Part shown: in pieces, positions 1 through 8,171 of the stretch | Layout: each line of letters opens with the position of its first letter | How positions within the stretch are numbered: position 1 is the stretch's first letter | NCBI GenBank assembly: GCA_037721215.1 | Contig: JBBJNV010000032.1 | Coordinates: 1-37,754 of the forward strand | Length of the DNA stretch: 37,754 bases | Source: Gemmatimonadaceae bacterium | GTDB taxonomy: Bacteria; Gemmatimonadota; Gemmatimonadetes; Gemmatimonadales; Gemmatimonadaceae | Reading direction: 5' to 3' | Program-made: the position numbers and the translations under genes | Notes under the pieces: model-generated | The model's database searches: none | What the model was told of the DNA's origin: nothing | The model's input: only the letters and a program-made list of their open reading frames with translations

Positions 1-40
1 ACGACCACGCTCTTGGCACAACTAATGCCTCAATCAAATA

Positions 41-72
41 CGGGGGGCCGCGTTGTGCGCCCCCGCTTCTTT
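41..72 (+). terminator. Weak hairpin, possible terminator of an upstream gene
   Basis: A 6-bp G/C stem (41-46 with 60-65) encloses a 13-base loop and is followed by a short pyrimidine run CTTCTTT. It lies before the first gene and could end a transcript that entered from the left. The T-run is broken and the loop is large, so this is only a possibility. I see no gene in bases 1-165. Confidence 0.2.
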
Positions 73-165
73 GCGCGCACGGCTATCATCTCCGGCGCTC
101 GGTATTCACAGTGGCCCGACCAGCGGCATGGTCCCGCAGGCGCAGAGACTTAAGCATATTTCCCC

Positions 166-711
166 ATGAATTCGCATTTCCTCGATCGATCCCGTTACTA
201 CCTCACGCAGGAGTATCCGGTCAAGATTCGCCAGGCGCTGCGCGAGGTTCCGGGTACCGCCATCTGGCGCCGCGAGAACGATAGCTCCAACAGCATTGGC
301 AATCTCCTGGTTCATCTCACGGGCAACATTCGTCAGTGGATAGTCGGCGGGCTTGGCGGGCTTCCCGTCGAGCGCGACCGCTCGTCCGAGTTTGCCAGGT
401 GCGACGGACCCGACTCCGAGACTCTCATGCTCGACCTTGAATCAATTATTCACGATGCGGACTCTGTCCTCGCGACGCTCAGCGAGCCCGACCTTATCCG
501 TCCATTCACCATTCAGGGCAGGGAGACAACCGGACTGGCGGCCATCTACCATGTCGTCGAACACTTCGCCATGCACACCGGGCAAATCATCCTTCTCGCC
601 AAGTTGCATGCCCCGGGGCGTATTCGTTTCTATCAAGACGCGGGAGGCACGGCGATCCCACTCTGGGGGGGTAACGAGGGAACATCAGCGGCATCCGAAG
701 GTCGTCACTGA
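166..711 (+). CDS. DinB-fold putative metal-dependent protein (DUF1572-like)
   Basis: A 181-residue protein with the four-helix DinB/YfiT fold pattern. The three histidines expected to bind a divalent metal are visible: H50 in the segment NLLVHLTGNIRQWI, and H133 and H137 in VVEHFAMHTGQI. Family members act as thiol transferases or have unknown roles, and nothing here fixes the substrate. The last 20 residues, Gly/Ser rich, look like a disordered tail. The start ATG has no good Shine-Dalgarno sequence. It stands alone: the next gene is 167 bases away and unrelated. The family call is firm and the function is unknown. Confidence 0.8.
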   Translation: MNSHFLDRSRYYLTQEYPVKIRQALREVPGTAIWRRENDSSNSIGNLLVHLTGNIRQWIVGGLGGLPVERDRSSEFARCDGPDSETLMLDLESIIHDADSVLATLSEPDLIRPFTIQGRETTGLAAIYHVVEHFAMHTGQIILLAKLHAPGRIRFYQDAGGTAIPLWGGNEGTSAASEGRH

Positions 712-773
712 CTGGTGGTGGTGGAATGGCCCTCCTGTGAAAAAACGAACTCGTCTTTCTCGCCGTTGCAGCT

Positions 774-812
774 CCATCTGTGCCATCTGTGTCCATCTGC
801 GTCATCTGTGGT
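774..812 (+). repeat. Four short imperfect direct repeats of CATCTGTG type
   Basis: Four near-identical units of the form CCATCTGTG or TCATCTGTG occur at 774-782, 783-791, 793-801 and 803-810, and the last runs into GTT. They sit in the 167-base gap between the DinB-like gene and the decarboxylase, where no gene is visible. Similar CTGTG-rich blocks recur as intergenic repeats in several bacterial phyla; that is from memory and not checked here. Confidence 0.6.
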
Positions 813-878
813 TACCACGGTTATCGCGCCGACACTCTCCCTTCCCGGAACTAGCGTTGTGACGCCCCCGGCGGCCTC

Positions 879-2306
879 ATGACGCGGTCTCCGCTTGACC
901 TCGACGAGGTCACAATGCAGCGCCTCGGCTACCGGGTCACAGACATCATCGCGCACCACCTCGCAAACATCCGGAATGAGCCGGTAATCAATCCGCTCCC
1001 CCGATCCGAACTCAGTCGCTTGCTAGCGAAACCCGCCCCGCGGCAGGGAACTGACTTCGAAGCGATTGTTGACATCCTTCGCAATGACGTACTCCCGTAT
1101 CACGCACGGGAACCACATCCGCGATTTCTGGCGTACGTACCAAGTTGTCCCACGTTCCCCGCATTGCTGGGAGACTGGCTTGCAACTGGCTACAACTTTT
1201 TCGCCGGAGTCTGGCAGATCGCACCAGGCCCCAATGAAATCGAGCTCGTCGTGCTTGAATGGTTTCGTGAGTGGATGGGCATGCCGGCAGGCGCGACTGG
1301 GTTGCTCACGTCAGGCGGATCAGGTGCCAATCTCACCGCTATCGTTGCTGCGCGGCATGCGGCGCTGGAGCGCGGTGCGGAGCTGTCGAGCCTCGTGATG
1401 TACACGTCGGTCCAGGCTCACTCGTCAGTGGTGCGGGCAGCCTGGATCGCTGGAATCCCACGCCGAAACATTCGCGTCATCGGAGTTGACGAAGAATTCA
1501 GGATCATCCCCCAGGACCTCGCAAACGCGGTCGCGGATGACCGACGTGCGGCACTTGAGCCGTTCCTGGTGGTGGCGAGCGCGGGGACTACAAGCACGGG
1601 ATCGGTAGACCCTGTGCATGAAATCGCAAACCTCTGCGAGCGAAACAAACTCTGGCTGCACATAGATGCCGCCTACGCCGGCTTTGCCGCGCTCACGGTG
1701 GAGGGGAAGAGCCTGCTCGACGGTATCGGACGCGCGGACAGCCTCACTCTCGATCCGCATAAATGGCTGTTCGTGCCGTTCGAATGCGGGTGCCTGATGG
1801 TGAAGGATGCATCAACACTGGAATCTGCGTTCCGGATTCTGCCGGACTATCTCAAGGACGGCGAAGCAGGCGAACACAACGTGAATTTTGCCGACCGTGG
1901 CGAACAGCTCACCCGGTATTCGCGCGCACTGAAAATCTGGCTTTCTGTGACTTACTTCGGCACCGATGCAATTGCAGCGGCCATTCAGGCCGCGATGGAC
2001 AGGGCGCGGCTCGCGCAGACACTGATCGAGAGCTCGCCCAAACTCGAACTACTAAGCACGGCGAAGTTCGGCATCGTCTGCTTCCGCGCGCAACCCGCGT
2101 CGCCAGTCGACGCGCACGAGCTCGATGCCTTCAACGAGCGCATAAACAGCCGCATTGTTGCCGGCGGAAGTTTCTTCATATCGTCGACGCGACTCGACGG
2201 CATATTCTCGCTTCGCATGTGCACTCTCGGTTTTAGAACGACCGACGATGACATCCGGGCACTCTTCGATGCCGTGGAGCTCGCAGTGGACGCCGAGCAG
2301 ACCTGA
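879..2306 (+). CDS. Group II pyridoxal-phosphate-dependent decarboxylase (aromatic-amino-acid decarboxylase-like)
   Basis: A 475-residue PLP enzyme of the DDC/glutamate decarboxylase superfamily. The PLP lysine is K295 in the hallmark LDPHKWLFVPFECG, and the PLP-ring Asp is in the preceding segment LWLHIDAAYAGF. The N-terminal region LGYRVTDIIAHHL and the block FLAYVPSCPTFPALLGDWLA match the aromatic L-amino-acid decarboxylase and tyrosine decarboxylase group, whose reaction is amino acid to amine plus CO2. The substrate cannot be read from the sequence. The length matches the family (470-510). The ATG at 879 gives the usual N-terminus; no clear ribosome site is seen. It appears monocistronic, converging on the MBL hydrolase. 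Confidence 0.9.
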   Translation: MTRSPLDLDEVTMQRLGYRVTDIIAHHLANIRNEPVINPLPRSELSRLLAKPAPRQGTDFEAIVDILRNDVLPYHAREPHPRFLAYVPSCPTFPALLGDWLATGYNFFAGVWQIAPGPNEIELVVLEWFREWMGMPAGATGLLTSGGSGANLTAIVAARHAALERGAELSSLVMYTSVQAHSSVVRAAWIAGIPRRNIRVIGVDEEFRIIPQDLANAVADDRRAALEPFLVVASAGTTSTGSVDPVHEIANLCERNKLWLHIDAAYAGFAALTVEGKSLLDGIGRADSLTLDPHKWLFVPFECGCLMVKDASTLESAFRILPDYLKDGEAGEHNVNFADRGEQLTRYSRALKIWLSVTYFGTDAIAAAIQAAMDRARLAQTLIESSPKLELLSTAKFGIVCFRAQPASPVDAHELDAFNERINSRIVAGGSFFISSTRLDGIFSLRMCTLGFRTTDDDIRALFDAVELAVDAEQT

Positions 2307-2324
2307 AACCGGCCGTCCGGTTTC
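2305..2324. terminator. Bidirectional hairpin between two convergent genes
   Basis: An 8-bp perfect stem, GAAACCGG with CCGGTTTC, encloses a CCGT loop. It starts inside the stop codon of the decarboxylase (2304-2306) and reaches the stop of the opposing MBL gene (2324-2326). Both arms carry an A/T triplet at the outer end, so it can act as a terminator in either direction, though the U-tract is short. Confidence 0.55.
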
Positions 2325-3139
2325 TACAGCCCGAGGGAAAGCTGACCCGCCGCAGAATACGTTCCGCCCGCCAGGCGAATCGTTGGCGACGGCACATCCT
2401 GGCTGGCGGTTGTAATCGTTCCCCGGAATGCCGTCCGTGACAGCGCCGCCCTCATGGACTGCGTCGCGACTTCAACAGAATTGTTAACCTGGCTCAGATG
2501 CGCCAGTACGACGGTGTGGAGCTGCCGGTGGGCGCACTCGCGCGCAACGCGCGCAGCCGCGTAATTGCTGAGATGGCCCTCGCTGCCGGCAATGCGGCGT
2601 CGCAGCATCGCAGGGTACGGCCCGTTACGAAGCATCTCGCCGTCGTGATTCGACTCCAGCACCAGCAGGTTGACTCCCTTCATGCCGCTCAACACCGCTT
2701 CGGTCATGATACCGAGGTCGTAAACGATCGCTGCTCGTGCGCCGTTTCCGCGATCAGTGGCAAAAACGGCTACCGGCTCGCTTGCGTCATGTGATGTCAG
2801 CGCTGTGGCGAGGTCGAAATCGCCAATCGAAAATGTTTCTCCGCAGATCATCTCCTGAACGTCCAGGCCGGCCAGAGCTTCGGCCGCAGTGACCGTCCCG
2901 CCCGTCGCATAGACTTTCCAATCCCACCGCTTTGCGCACCCCACCACTCCTTTCATGTGGTCGACATGCTCGTGAGTCACGATCATCGCCTCGATCGACC
3001 GGGGGTCGACCGCAATGGCGGCGAGCCGCGCCTTGATTCCCCGGGGAGAGAAACCGGCGTCAATCAGGATGCGGGTTTGACCGGCCTGAATCAGTATCGA
3101 ATTCCCTTTGCTGCCACTCCCCAGCACACAAAGCTTCAT
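2324..3139 (-). CDS. MBL-fold metallo-hydrolase of the WalJ/YycJ type
   Basis: A 271-residue metallo-beta-lactamase-fold protein. The metal motif H-E-H-V-D-H is at residues 56-61, preceded by the N-terminal LGSGSKGNSILIQ that is typical of the YycJ/WalJ subgroup. A later NYAAARVARE segment and VLAHLSQVNN supply the remaining family signatures. YycJ relatives are proposed nucleases or phosphodiesterases; the substrate is not visible here. The start ATG overlaps the stop of the upstream GlmU-like gene (3136-3139), so it is the last gene of a five-gene minus-strand operon. A hairpin at its 3' end probably ends the transcript. Confidence 0.85.
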   Translation of the reverse strand: MKLCVLGSGSKGNSILIQAGQTRILIDAGFSPRGIKARLAAIAVDPRSIEAMIVTHEHVDHMKGVVGCAKRWDWKVYATGGTVTAAEALAGLDVQEMICGETFSIGDFDLATALTSHDASEPVAVFATDRGNGARAAIVYDLGIMTEAVLSGMKGVNLLVLESNHDGEMLRNGPYPAMLRRRIAGSEGHLSNYAAARVARECAHRQLHTVVLAHLSQVNNSVEVATQSMRAALSRTAFRGTITTASQDVPSPTIRLAGGTYSAAGQLSLGL

Positions 3140-4344
3140 CGGGTAGATTCGCTCGCCTGGTAACTGTCATGCATCGCTTGGCGGGCCTTGTCACTAAGCA
3201 CCACATGTCGCCTCGACATCATGCGCTCAGCGACTCTGGCAAACTTTTCAACGTCATAGCGGCCATACGGTTCCGCGGCGCCCCACGCAAACGGCGGAAT
3301 CCACTTTGGGCTGGCAGCCGAGCCGAATACGTTCGCACCCGCTCCCACAGTGCAGCCCGTCGTGAGCATCGACCCGATGCCTGTCTTTGCGTGATCGCCG
3401 ATCAGGCTGCCGAGAAACTGGAGCCCGGTGTCCCGAAGCCCCGCAGCAGTAACCAGCTGCACGGGCCCATAGGTGTTCTTGAGGTTGCTCGTGGTCGTGC
3501 CTGCTCCCAGGTTCACCCAGCGGCCGATGTATGAGCTTCCGACAAATCCGGTGTGTCCCTTGTTGGAATGGCCAAGCATGACTGAGCCGGACATTTCTCC
3601 TCTCACCTTGCACACGTCCCCAATCGAACAGCCCCGAATGGCGTCACCGACAATGGTAGTATCGCTGCCGATGTAACACGGTCCCACGATGCGACTGAAA
3701 GAAGAGATAGTCGCGCCGCGTCGAATCATGATCGGACCGGACGATGCATCCAGCACGACGAACGGCTCGATGTTCGCTCCCTCTTCGCAGTGAACGCCAT
3801 GCGGTCCGAGAACTACAGCGCTACCGGGCGACGCATCGACGAACCGTGCGTGCAGCGCGGGAATGTCAGTGGCCAGCTGAACGTCGAGGTATCCAACCAG
3901 ATCCCATACCTCGTCGAGCCAGTTGCCCGCGATCTCGACCAGATCATCGGTATCCGCCAGTTGCCCAAGTGACAGCGTTCCCTGGATAAGACCAGCAGTG
4001 TCGATCGACCGCTTTGTGCGCACTGCGCACACAACTCCGTTGCAGCTGAACACCGCAGCATCCCCGTCGAGCGTCGCGTCCAGTGCTACTACGCAACGCG
4101 AGTTCACGAGCAACGTGCCCGCAGGTATGCTGCGTTGCGCCAGCGCTGACCCAGGCGCACCTGCTTCGTCGAAGTTTGCGAGATGCGCAGCGCCGAAGAA
4201 ACCGCTCGCGGCGAGCCCGGAGACGCGCTCCCACCGCGCGCGGATTATTTCCGCACCGGCCCGCAGCTCCGAGACGGGGCGGGTTAGCGAGAACGGTTCG
4301 AACTCACGTGCTTTCGCGTCATCAAACAGGAACAACGGGTTCAT
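3136..4344 (-). CDS. GlmU-family sugar nucleotidyltransferase / acyltransferase-like protein
   Basis: A 402-residue protein. The N-terminal half begins FLFDDAKAREFEPFSLTRPV, a form seen in GlmU-like proteins of Bacteroidetes-type lineages. It lacks the classical GxGTRMxP pyrophosphorylase loop, so its nucleotidyl transfer chemistry is uncertain. The C-terminal half (about 200-370) shows left-handed beta-helix hexapeptides such as IGSDTTIVGDAIRGCSIGD and a GHSNKGHTGFVGSSYIGRWV block like the GlmU acetyltransferase active region. It probably makes or modifies a nucleotide or amino sugar for cell-envelope glycans. It overlaps manC by 4 bases and the MBL gene by 4 bases, so the three are translationally coupled. 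Confidence 0.8.
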   Translation of the reverse strand: MNPLFLFDDAKAREFEPFSLTRPVSELRAGAEIIRARWERVSGLAASGFFGAAHLANFDEAGAPGSALAQRSIPAGTLLVNSRCVVALDATLDGDAAVFSCNGVVCAVRTKRSIDTAGLIQGTLSLGQLADTDDLVEIAGNWLDEVWDLVGYLDVQLATDIPALHARFVDASPGSAVVLGPHGVHCEEGANIEPFVVLDASSGPIMIRRGATISSFSRIVGPCYIGSDTTIVGDAIRGCSIGDVCKVRGEMSGSVMLGHSNKGHTGFVGSSYIGRWVNLGAGTTTSNLKNTYGPVQLVTAAGLRDTGLQFLGSLIGDHAKTGIGSMLTTGCTVGAGANVFGSAASPKWIPPFAWGAAEPYGRYDVEKFARVAERMMSRRHVVLSDKARQAMHDSYQASESTR

Positions 4345-5387
4345 CCGCGCTCCATCAGCTCCTGAGGCAGAGCATCGATGAGAGTCTTGAGGTCTGCCGA
4401 GCGCTCGGTGGTTGTTACGAGAGTAAGGCCCTCGCGCGATATGACCACCAGATCGGATACCCCATAGACCACTACCGCTCCGCCCTCTGCATGAATCACG
4501 TTGCCGGATGCTTCCACGGCGACCACCCTGCCACTGGTAACGTTGCCCGACTCATCCACCGGCTTCACCCGCTTCAACGCACCCCACGTTCCCACATCGT
4601 CCCATCCAAAGTCACCCGCAACCACCCTGACTTTTTTGCTCCGCTCCATGACGCCCACGTCAACCGAAACAGGGTTGACGGCCGCGAAGTAAGTCTCCAG
4701 ACCGTGGGGATCTCCGCGGTTCGCATGCAGTGCGACCGCTATCTCGGGCGTGACCTCCATCACCTCGGCCAGGAAATCCGCCACACGCCAGACAAAAATG
4801 CCGGAGTTCCAGAGGTAGCCATCCTTGAGCATCGATGCCGCCCGGAACCGGTCCGGCTTTTCAACGAATTGCGTTACCTCACGCGCGCCAGTCGCGGTAA
4901 CCCCACCAGGCTGGATATACCCGAACCCCGGATCCGGCCGTGTCGGCACAATGCCCACAGTGACGAGCGCCCGCTCGGCTACCGCCACTTTCTCTGCGGC
5001 AAGCAGGGCAGTCCGAAAGCCATCATCGTCAGCTATTGCCCAGTCTGCATGAACGCACATCATTGTCGCATCCGGATCCTTGCTCCGCCGCTCGATCTCT
5101 GACGCCGCCCAGGCAAGCGCCGCCGCGGTGCCGGCCGGCTTGGGCTCTGCAATCACATTCGACTCGGGGATCGCTTGTGCCACCGCACGCACCGCGCGCA
5201 CCAGCGATGCGTTCGTTAGGATCAACGTCCGGTCTGGTGGGACGATCTGCTGGAGCCGCGCAAGGGTGTTCAGGAGGAGTGGCTCGTCGGTCACCAGCGG
5301 CAGCAGCTGCTTGGGCCGGTCGGGTGTGCTCAAAGGCCAGAATCGGGAGCCCACCCCACCCGCCAGGATCACGGCCCATCGGCTCAT
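4341..5387 (-). CDS. manC: Mannose-1-phosphate guanylyltransferase
   Basis: A 348-residue nucleotidyltransferase that forms GDP-mannose from mannose-1-phosphate and GTP. The signature ILAGGVGSRFWPLSTPDRPK (residues 7-26) carries the GGxGxR loop and the RPKQLL motif. EPKPAGTAAA (81-90) and FVEKPD (174-179) are the other family motifs. The length matches the short form without the C-terminal isomerase domain found in bifunctional enzymes. The start codon overlaps the stop of the upstream receiver gene in TAATG, and the stop overlaps the GlmU-like gene. GDP-mannose would feed exopolysaccharide or LPS sugars. Confidence 0.9.
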   Translation of the reverse strand: MSRWAVILAGGVGSRFWPLSTPDRPKQLLPLVTDEPLLLNTLARLQQIVPPDRTLILTNASLVRAVRAVAQAIPESNVIAEPKPAGTAAALAWAASEIERRSKDPDATMMCVHADWAIADDDGFRTALLAAEKVAVAERALVTVGIVPTRPDPGFGYIQPGGVTATGAREVTQFVEKPDRFRAASMLKDGYLWNSGIFVWRVADFLAEVMEVTPEIAVALHANRGDPHGLETYFAAVNPVSVDVGVMERSKKVRVVAGDFGWDDVGTWGALKRVKPVDESGNVTSGRVVAVEASGNVIHAEGGAVVVYGVSDLVVISREGLTLVTTTERSADLKTLIDALPQELMERG

Positions 5388-5812
5388 TACGCCCCCGCGT
5401 CCGCTTCGCCCGTTTCCTCGCTCGACACGCCCGTGAGCTGCGCGATTCGTGAGTACAGCCGCTTCGGGCTGAAGGGCTTTGTCAGAAAATCAGTTGCGCC
5501 GCTCTCGCGTGCGTCACGCTCGTATTGTTCCTGGCCGGCCGCGGTGAGAATGATGCACGGGGTATTCCGCCATTTCTCACTTGCCCGAATTCGGTCCAGA
5601 ACGTCGAGCCCGCTCAGCTTCGGCATCATCAAATCGAGGATTACGAGATCGATCACGTCCTCACGATCGAGCACGTCCATGGCTTCCTGCCCGTCAAATG
5701 CCAGCGTGACCCGGAACGGACCATGCTCGAGCTTGATCTTTATGATTCGCCCTATATGCGCTTCGTCATCGGCGACCAGTACATGACGCTCCGGAATCTG
5801 AGGATCGGTCAT
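5387..5812 (-). CDS. Stand-alone response regulator receiver (CheY-like)
   Basis: A receiver domain of 141 residues with no output domain. The acidic pair is D15/D16 in VLVADDEAHI, the phosphorylated Asp is D60 in LVILDLMMPKLSG, the conserved Thr is T90, and the Lys is K112 in FLTKPF. I chose the ATG at 5812 because the 26 residues added by an upstream ATG at 5890 do not look like a receiver and would overlap the upstream gene. It starts 10 bases after the roadblock gene and overlaps manC, which suggests that a phosphorelay is coupled to this sugar operon. No cognate kinase is adjacent. Confidence 0.88.
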   Translation of the reverse strand: MTDPQIPERHVLVADDEAHIGRIIKIKLEHGPFRVTLAFDGQEAMDVLDREDVIDLVILDLMMPKLSGLDVLDRIRASEKWRNTPCIILTAAGQEQYERDARESGATDFLTKPFSPKRLYSRIAQLTGVSSEETGEADAGA

Positions 5813-5822
5813 CAGCCGGTGT

Positions 5823-6176
5823 TCAGAACAAACGGGATATGGATTCGCGATGACGGCGCACATCATACAGCAGTACGCCCAGATCGGCATCGCGGGATCT
5901 CAGCACGCAGAGAAGGGCATCGTCGCCCACCGACGACACAACGGCGTACCCCTTTTCGTGCTCGATGAGAGCGATTCGCATCGAGCCCCTTGCTGTGGTA
6001 CCCCCGATTTCGTCAGCCGAGGCAACTATTCCGGGCACTCGTGCTGCCAGATCGTCGGCGTCGAGGCCTGGCGCTGACTGGCTGTCGATCAGAAGGCCAT
6101 CGCGACCGAGTACCACCACGGCCTCGATGCCGGTTCTCATGCGGATAGCTGCCGTCAGATCGCGAATGGTCGGCAT
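5823..6176 (-). CDS. Roadblock/LC7-domain protein
   Basis: A 117-residue single-domain protein with the roadblock/LC7 pattern: an N-terminal helix (TIRDLTAAIRMRTGIEAVVV), then VLGRDGLLIDS, a central helix (DADDLAARVPGIVASADEIG) and the final strand pair ending VLLYDVRRH. Family members are dimeric scaffolds that often work with small GTPases such as MglA. No GTPase lies next to it. It is the first gene of the minus-strand operon leading to the receiver, ManC-like and GlmU-like genes, so it may be part of a regulatory unit for surface polysaccharide. It diverges from the lipoprotein gene at 6312. Confidence 0.75.
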   Translation of the reverse strand: MPTIRDLTAAIRMRTGIEAVVVLGRDGLLIDSQSAPGLDADDLAARVPGIVASADEIGGTTARGSMRIALIEHEKGYAVVSSVGDDALLCVLRSRDADLGVLLYDVRRHRESISRLF

Positions 6177-6239
6177 CGATGCCTCGTAATATGTGTTGCG
6201 AGACTGATCATCGCAGGGAATCTAGTCGATCGGATTCGC

Positions 6240-6268
6240 TTGAACTGCCCTGCGTTAAAGGGTATTAT
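6240..6268 (+). promoter_or_regulatory. Sigma70-type promoter for the lipoprotein-serS transcript
   Basis: TTGAAC at 6240-6245, a 17-base spacer, and TATTAT at 6263-6268. Both boxes are one mismatch from consensus. A start near 6275 would leave a short leader before the ATG at 6312. It also rules out the longer open frame that begins at 6240. Confidence 0.65.
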
Positions 6269-6311
6269 CGAATCCGGGCAGTCACTGCGCCCACTTCCTT
6301 TCCAACGTGTC

Positions 6312-6890
6312 ATGACACTTTCCAAATCGGCGCTCAGCTGCATCGCCGGAATATTGGTTATTACCGCTTGCGGCGGCACTGACTTGATGCGCGCCAGCCT
6401 CCCAACGGCGCGAGACTCTTACACAGTCTTCGCTCTGACGGGCTCGCCGGTGGCGTTCCCGAGCGGGATCAACATTTATTTCCGCCAGGCTGTGAGGGTC
6501 GACGGCAACGCCAATTTCGACGTCGCGTTCGACATCGACGCGGGGGGCAACGCCGTTGTATATCCAGCGCGGCTGATCGTCAGCTCACTGAGCGGCAACC
6601 GGCCTGTTGGAATCCGAAAGGTATCAGGTACCTTCGAGTCGATTCTTACGGCGCCGACCGGAATGTATGTCGACAGTCTGCCGGTGATCGCCGGCAAGGG
6701 AGACGTGATCGTGGTTGAGTCAGCCCGCAATGCCAGCGGGGATGTTTGCCAGTTCAGCATTTCTCCTTTCATCTATTCGAAGCTGCTCATCGAGAGTGTC
6801 GTTCCGGCTACGCGCACGATCGTCGTACAGGCCGTTTTGAATCCGAACTGCGGATTCAGGTCGTTCGAGCCGGGCATTCCAGCCAGCTAA
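6312..6890 (+). CDS. Predicted lipoprotein of unknown function
   Basis: A 192-residue protein that I do not recognise. The N-terminus MTLSKSALSCIAGILVITAC is a lipoprotein signal with the lipid-modified Cys at residue 20, followed by two glycines. The rest is rich in beta-type segments, with little charge and two further cysteines near residues 152 and 181 that might form a disulfide. The start at 6312 is preferred because it lies downstream of a good promoter and places the signal peptide at the N-terminus. It ends 3 bases before serS and is probably cotranscribed with it. Confidence 0.7.
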   Translation: MTLSKSALSCIAGILVITACGGTDLMRASLPTARDSYTVFALTGSPVAFPSGINIYFRQAVRVDGNANFDVAFDIDAGGNAVVYPARLIVSSLSGNRPVGIRKVSGTFESILTAPTGMYVDSLPVIAGKGDVIVVESARNASGDVCQFSISPFIYSKLLIESVVPATRTIVVQAVLNPNCGFRSFEPGIPAS

Positions 6891-6893
6891 ACC

Positions 6894-8168
6894 ATGCACG
6901 ACCTGCGCATGGTTCGCGAGCATATCGACGTGCTGCGTGAAGGCATGCGCCGCCGGGGAAAGCTCGACGCGTTCGGTGATCTGATCGACCGCGCGCAGAG
7001 CGTCGATGCAGACCGGCGCTCGGTGATTCAGCAGGTCGAGAAGACAATGGCGGAACGCAACGGCATCACGAGGGAAGTCGGCCGCCGCAAACGAACTGGC
7101 GAGGAGGCCGGCGATCTTCTTTCAGAGTCACGTTCGCTTGGTAAACAGATCGACGGCTTCAGGAGCAACCTTGCCGTGCTGGAGGATGAGCTCCAGCTCT
7201 CTCTCCTCAGCATCCCGAATGTCACTCTGCCCGATGTTCCCGAGGGGTCAGAGGAGTGCAACAAGGTAGTTCGCACGTGGGGATCGCCACGCGATTCAGG
7301 CGGCGTGCGCCCGCACTGGGAAATCGGCGCGGAGCTCGGCCTTATCGATTTCGAGCGGGGCGCCAAGATCAGCGGGTCGGGATTCATTGTTTTCCGTGGG
7401 CGAGGTGCGCGGCTCGTCCGGTCGTTGATGAATTTCATGCTCGATCTTCATACCGGCGATCATGGATACGACGAGACGTGGGTTCCCATTCTCGCCAATC
7501 GTGCGGCGATGACCGGGACGACACAGCTTCCCAAATTCGAAGACGACATGTACGCCGTCGACAGCGGAGAGCTTTTCCTCATCCCGACGGCCGAGGTTCC
7601 GCTCACCAATCTTTTCAGGGAAGAAATTCTCACGGCTGCTGATCTTCCCCGTGGGATGGCTGCGTACTCGCCCTGTTTTCGCCGTGAGGCGGGGTCGCAT
7701 GGCAAAGACACGCGCGGCCTGTTGCGCGTCCACGAGTTCGACAAGGTTGAGCTGGTCCGCTACTGCACTCCGGAAACTTCCGACGCGGAGCTCGAGCTTC
7801 TTACCAGCCACGCTGAGCGCGTTCTGCAATTACTTGGGCTCCCATATAAAGTGGTGCTGTTGGCGGCCGGGGATACCGGTTTCGGAAGCGCCAAAACGTA
7901 CGATCTGGAAGTGTTCGCACCGGGCGTCGGCACCTGGCTCGAAGTATCGTCGTGCAGCTCGTTCACCGATTTCCAGGCGCGGCGCGCGAATATCCGCTAT
8001 CGGCCAGCCGACGGCGGTAAACCGCGCTTCGTGCACACGCTGAATGGATCGGGCGTGGCTTTTCCGCGGATCATCGCAGCTATTCTCGAGCACTACCAGA
8101 ATGTGGACGGCACGGTATCGGTACCCGAGGTGCTGAGGCCGTATCTGGGCACCGACCGGCTCGGCTGA
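6894..8168 (+). CDS. serS: Seryl-tRNA synthetase
   Basis: A 424-residue class II aminoacyl-tRNA synthetase that charges serine onto tRNA-Ser and also onto tRNA-Sec. The N-terminal ~110 residues form the long helical coiled-coil arm that grips the tRNA variable arm. Motif 2 is seen in CFRREAGSHGKDTRGLLRVH, and the motif 3 region in LNGSGVAFPRIIAAILEHYQ, where the usual GLAVGR is replaced by GVAFPR. TAEVPLTNLF is the serine-site region. The ATG follows the lipoprotein stop by 3 bases. Because a tRNA-Sec gene lies in this same window, the enzyme has a second role as the first step of selenocysteine synthesis. Confidence 0.96.
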   Translation: MHDLRMVREHIDVLREGMRRRGKLDAFGDLIDRAQSVDADRRSVIQQVEKTMAERNGITREVGRRKRTGEEAGDLLSESRSLGKQIDGFRSNLAVLEDELQLSLLSIPNVTLPDVPEGSEECNKVVRTWGSPRDSGGVRPHWEIGAELGLIDFERGAKISGSGFIVFRGRGARLVRSLMNFMLDLHTGDHGYDETWVPILANRAAMTGTTQLPKFEDDMYAVDSGELFLIPTAEVPLTNLFREEILTAADLPRGMAAYSPCFRREAGSHGKDTRGLLRVHEFDKVELVRYCTPETSDAELELLTSHAERVLQLLGLPYKVVLLAAGDTGFGSAKTYDLEVFAPGVGTWLEVSSCSSFTDFQARRANIRYRPADGGKPRFVHTLNGSGVAFPRIIAAILEHYQNVDGTVSVPEVLRPYLGTDRLG

Positions 8169-8171
8169 CAC

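Noticed and set aside
6240-6311. Longer start for the lipoprotein
   Set aside because: Its first codon lies within the -35 box, and the added residues hide the signal peptide.
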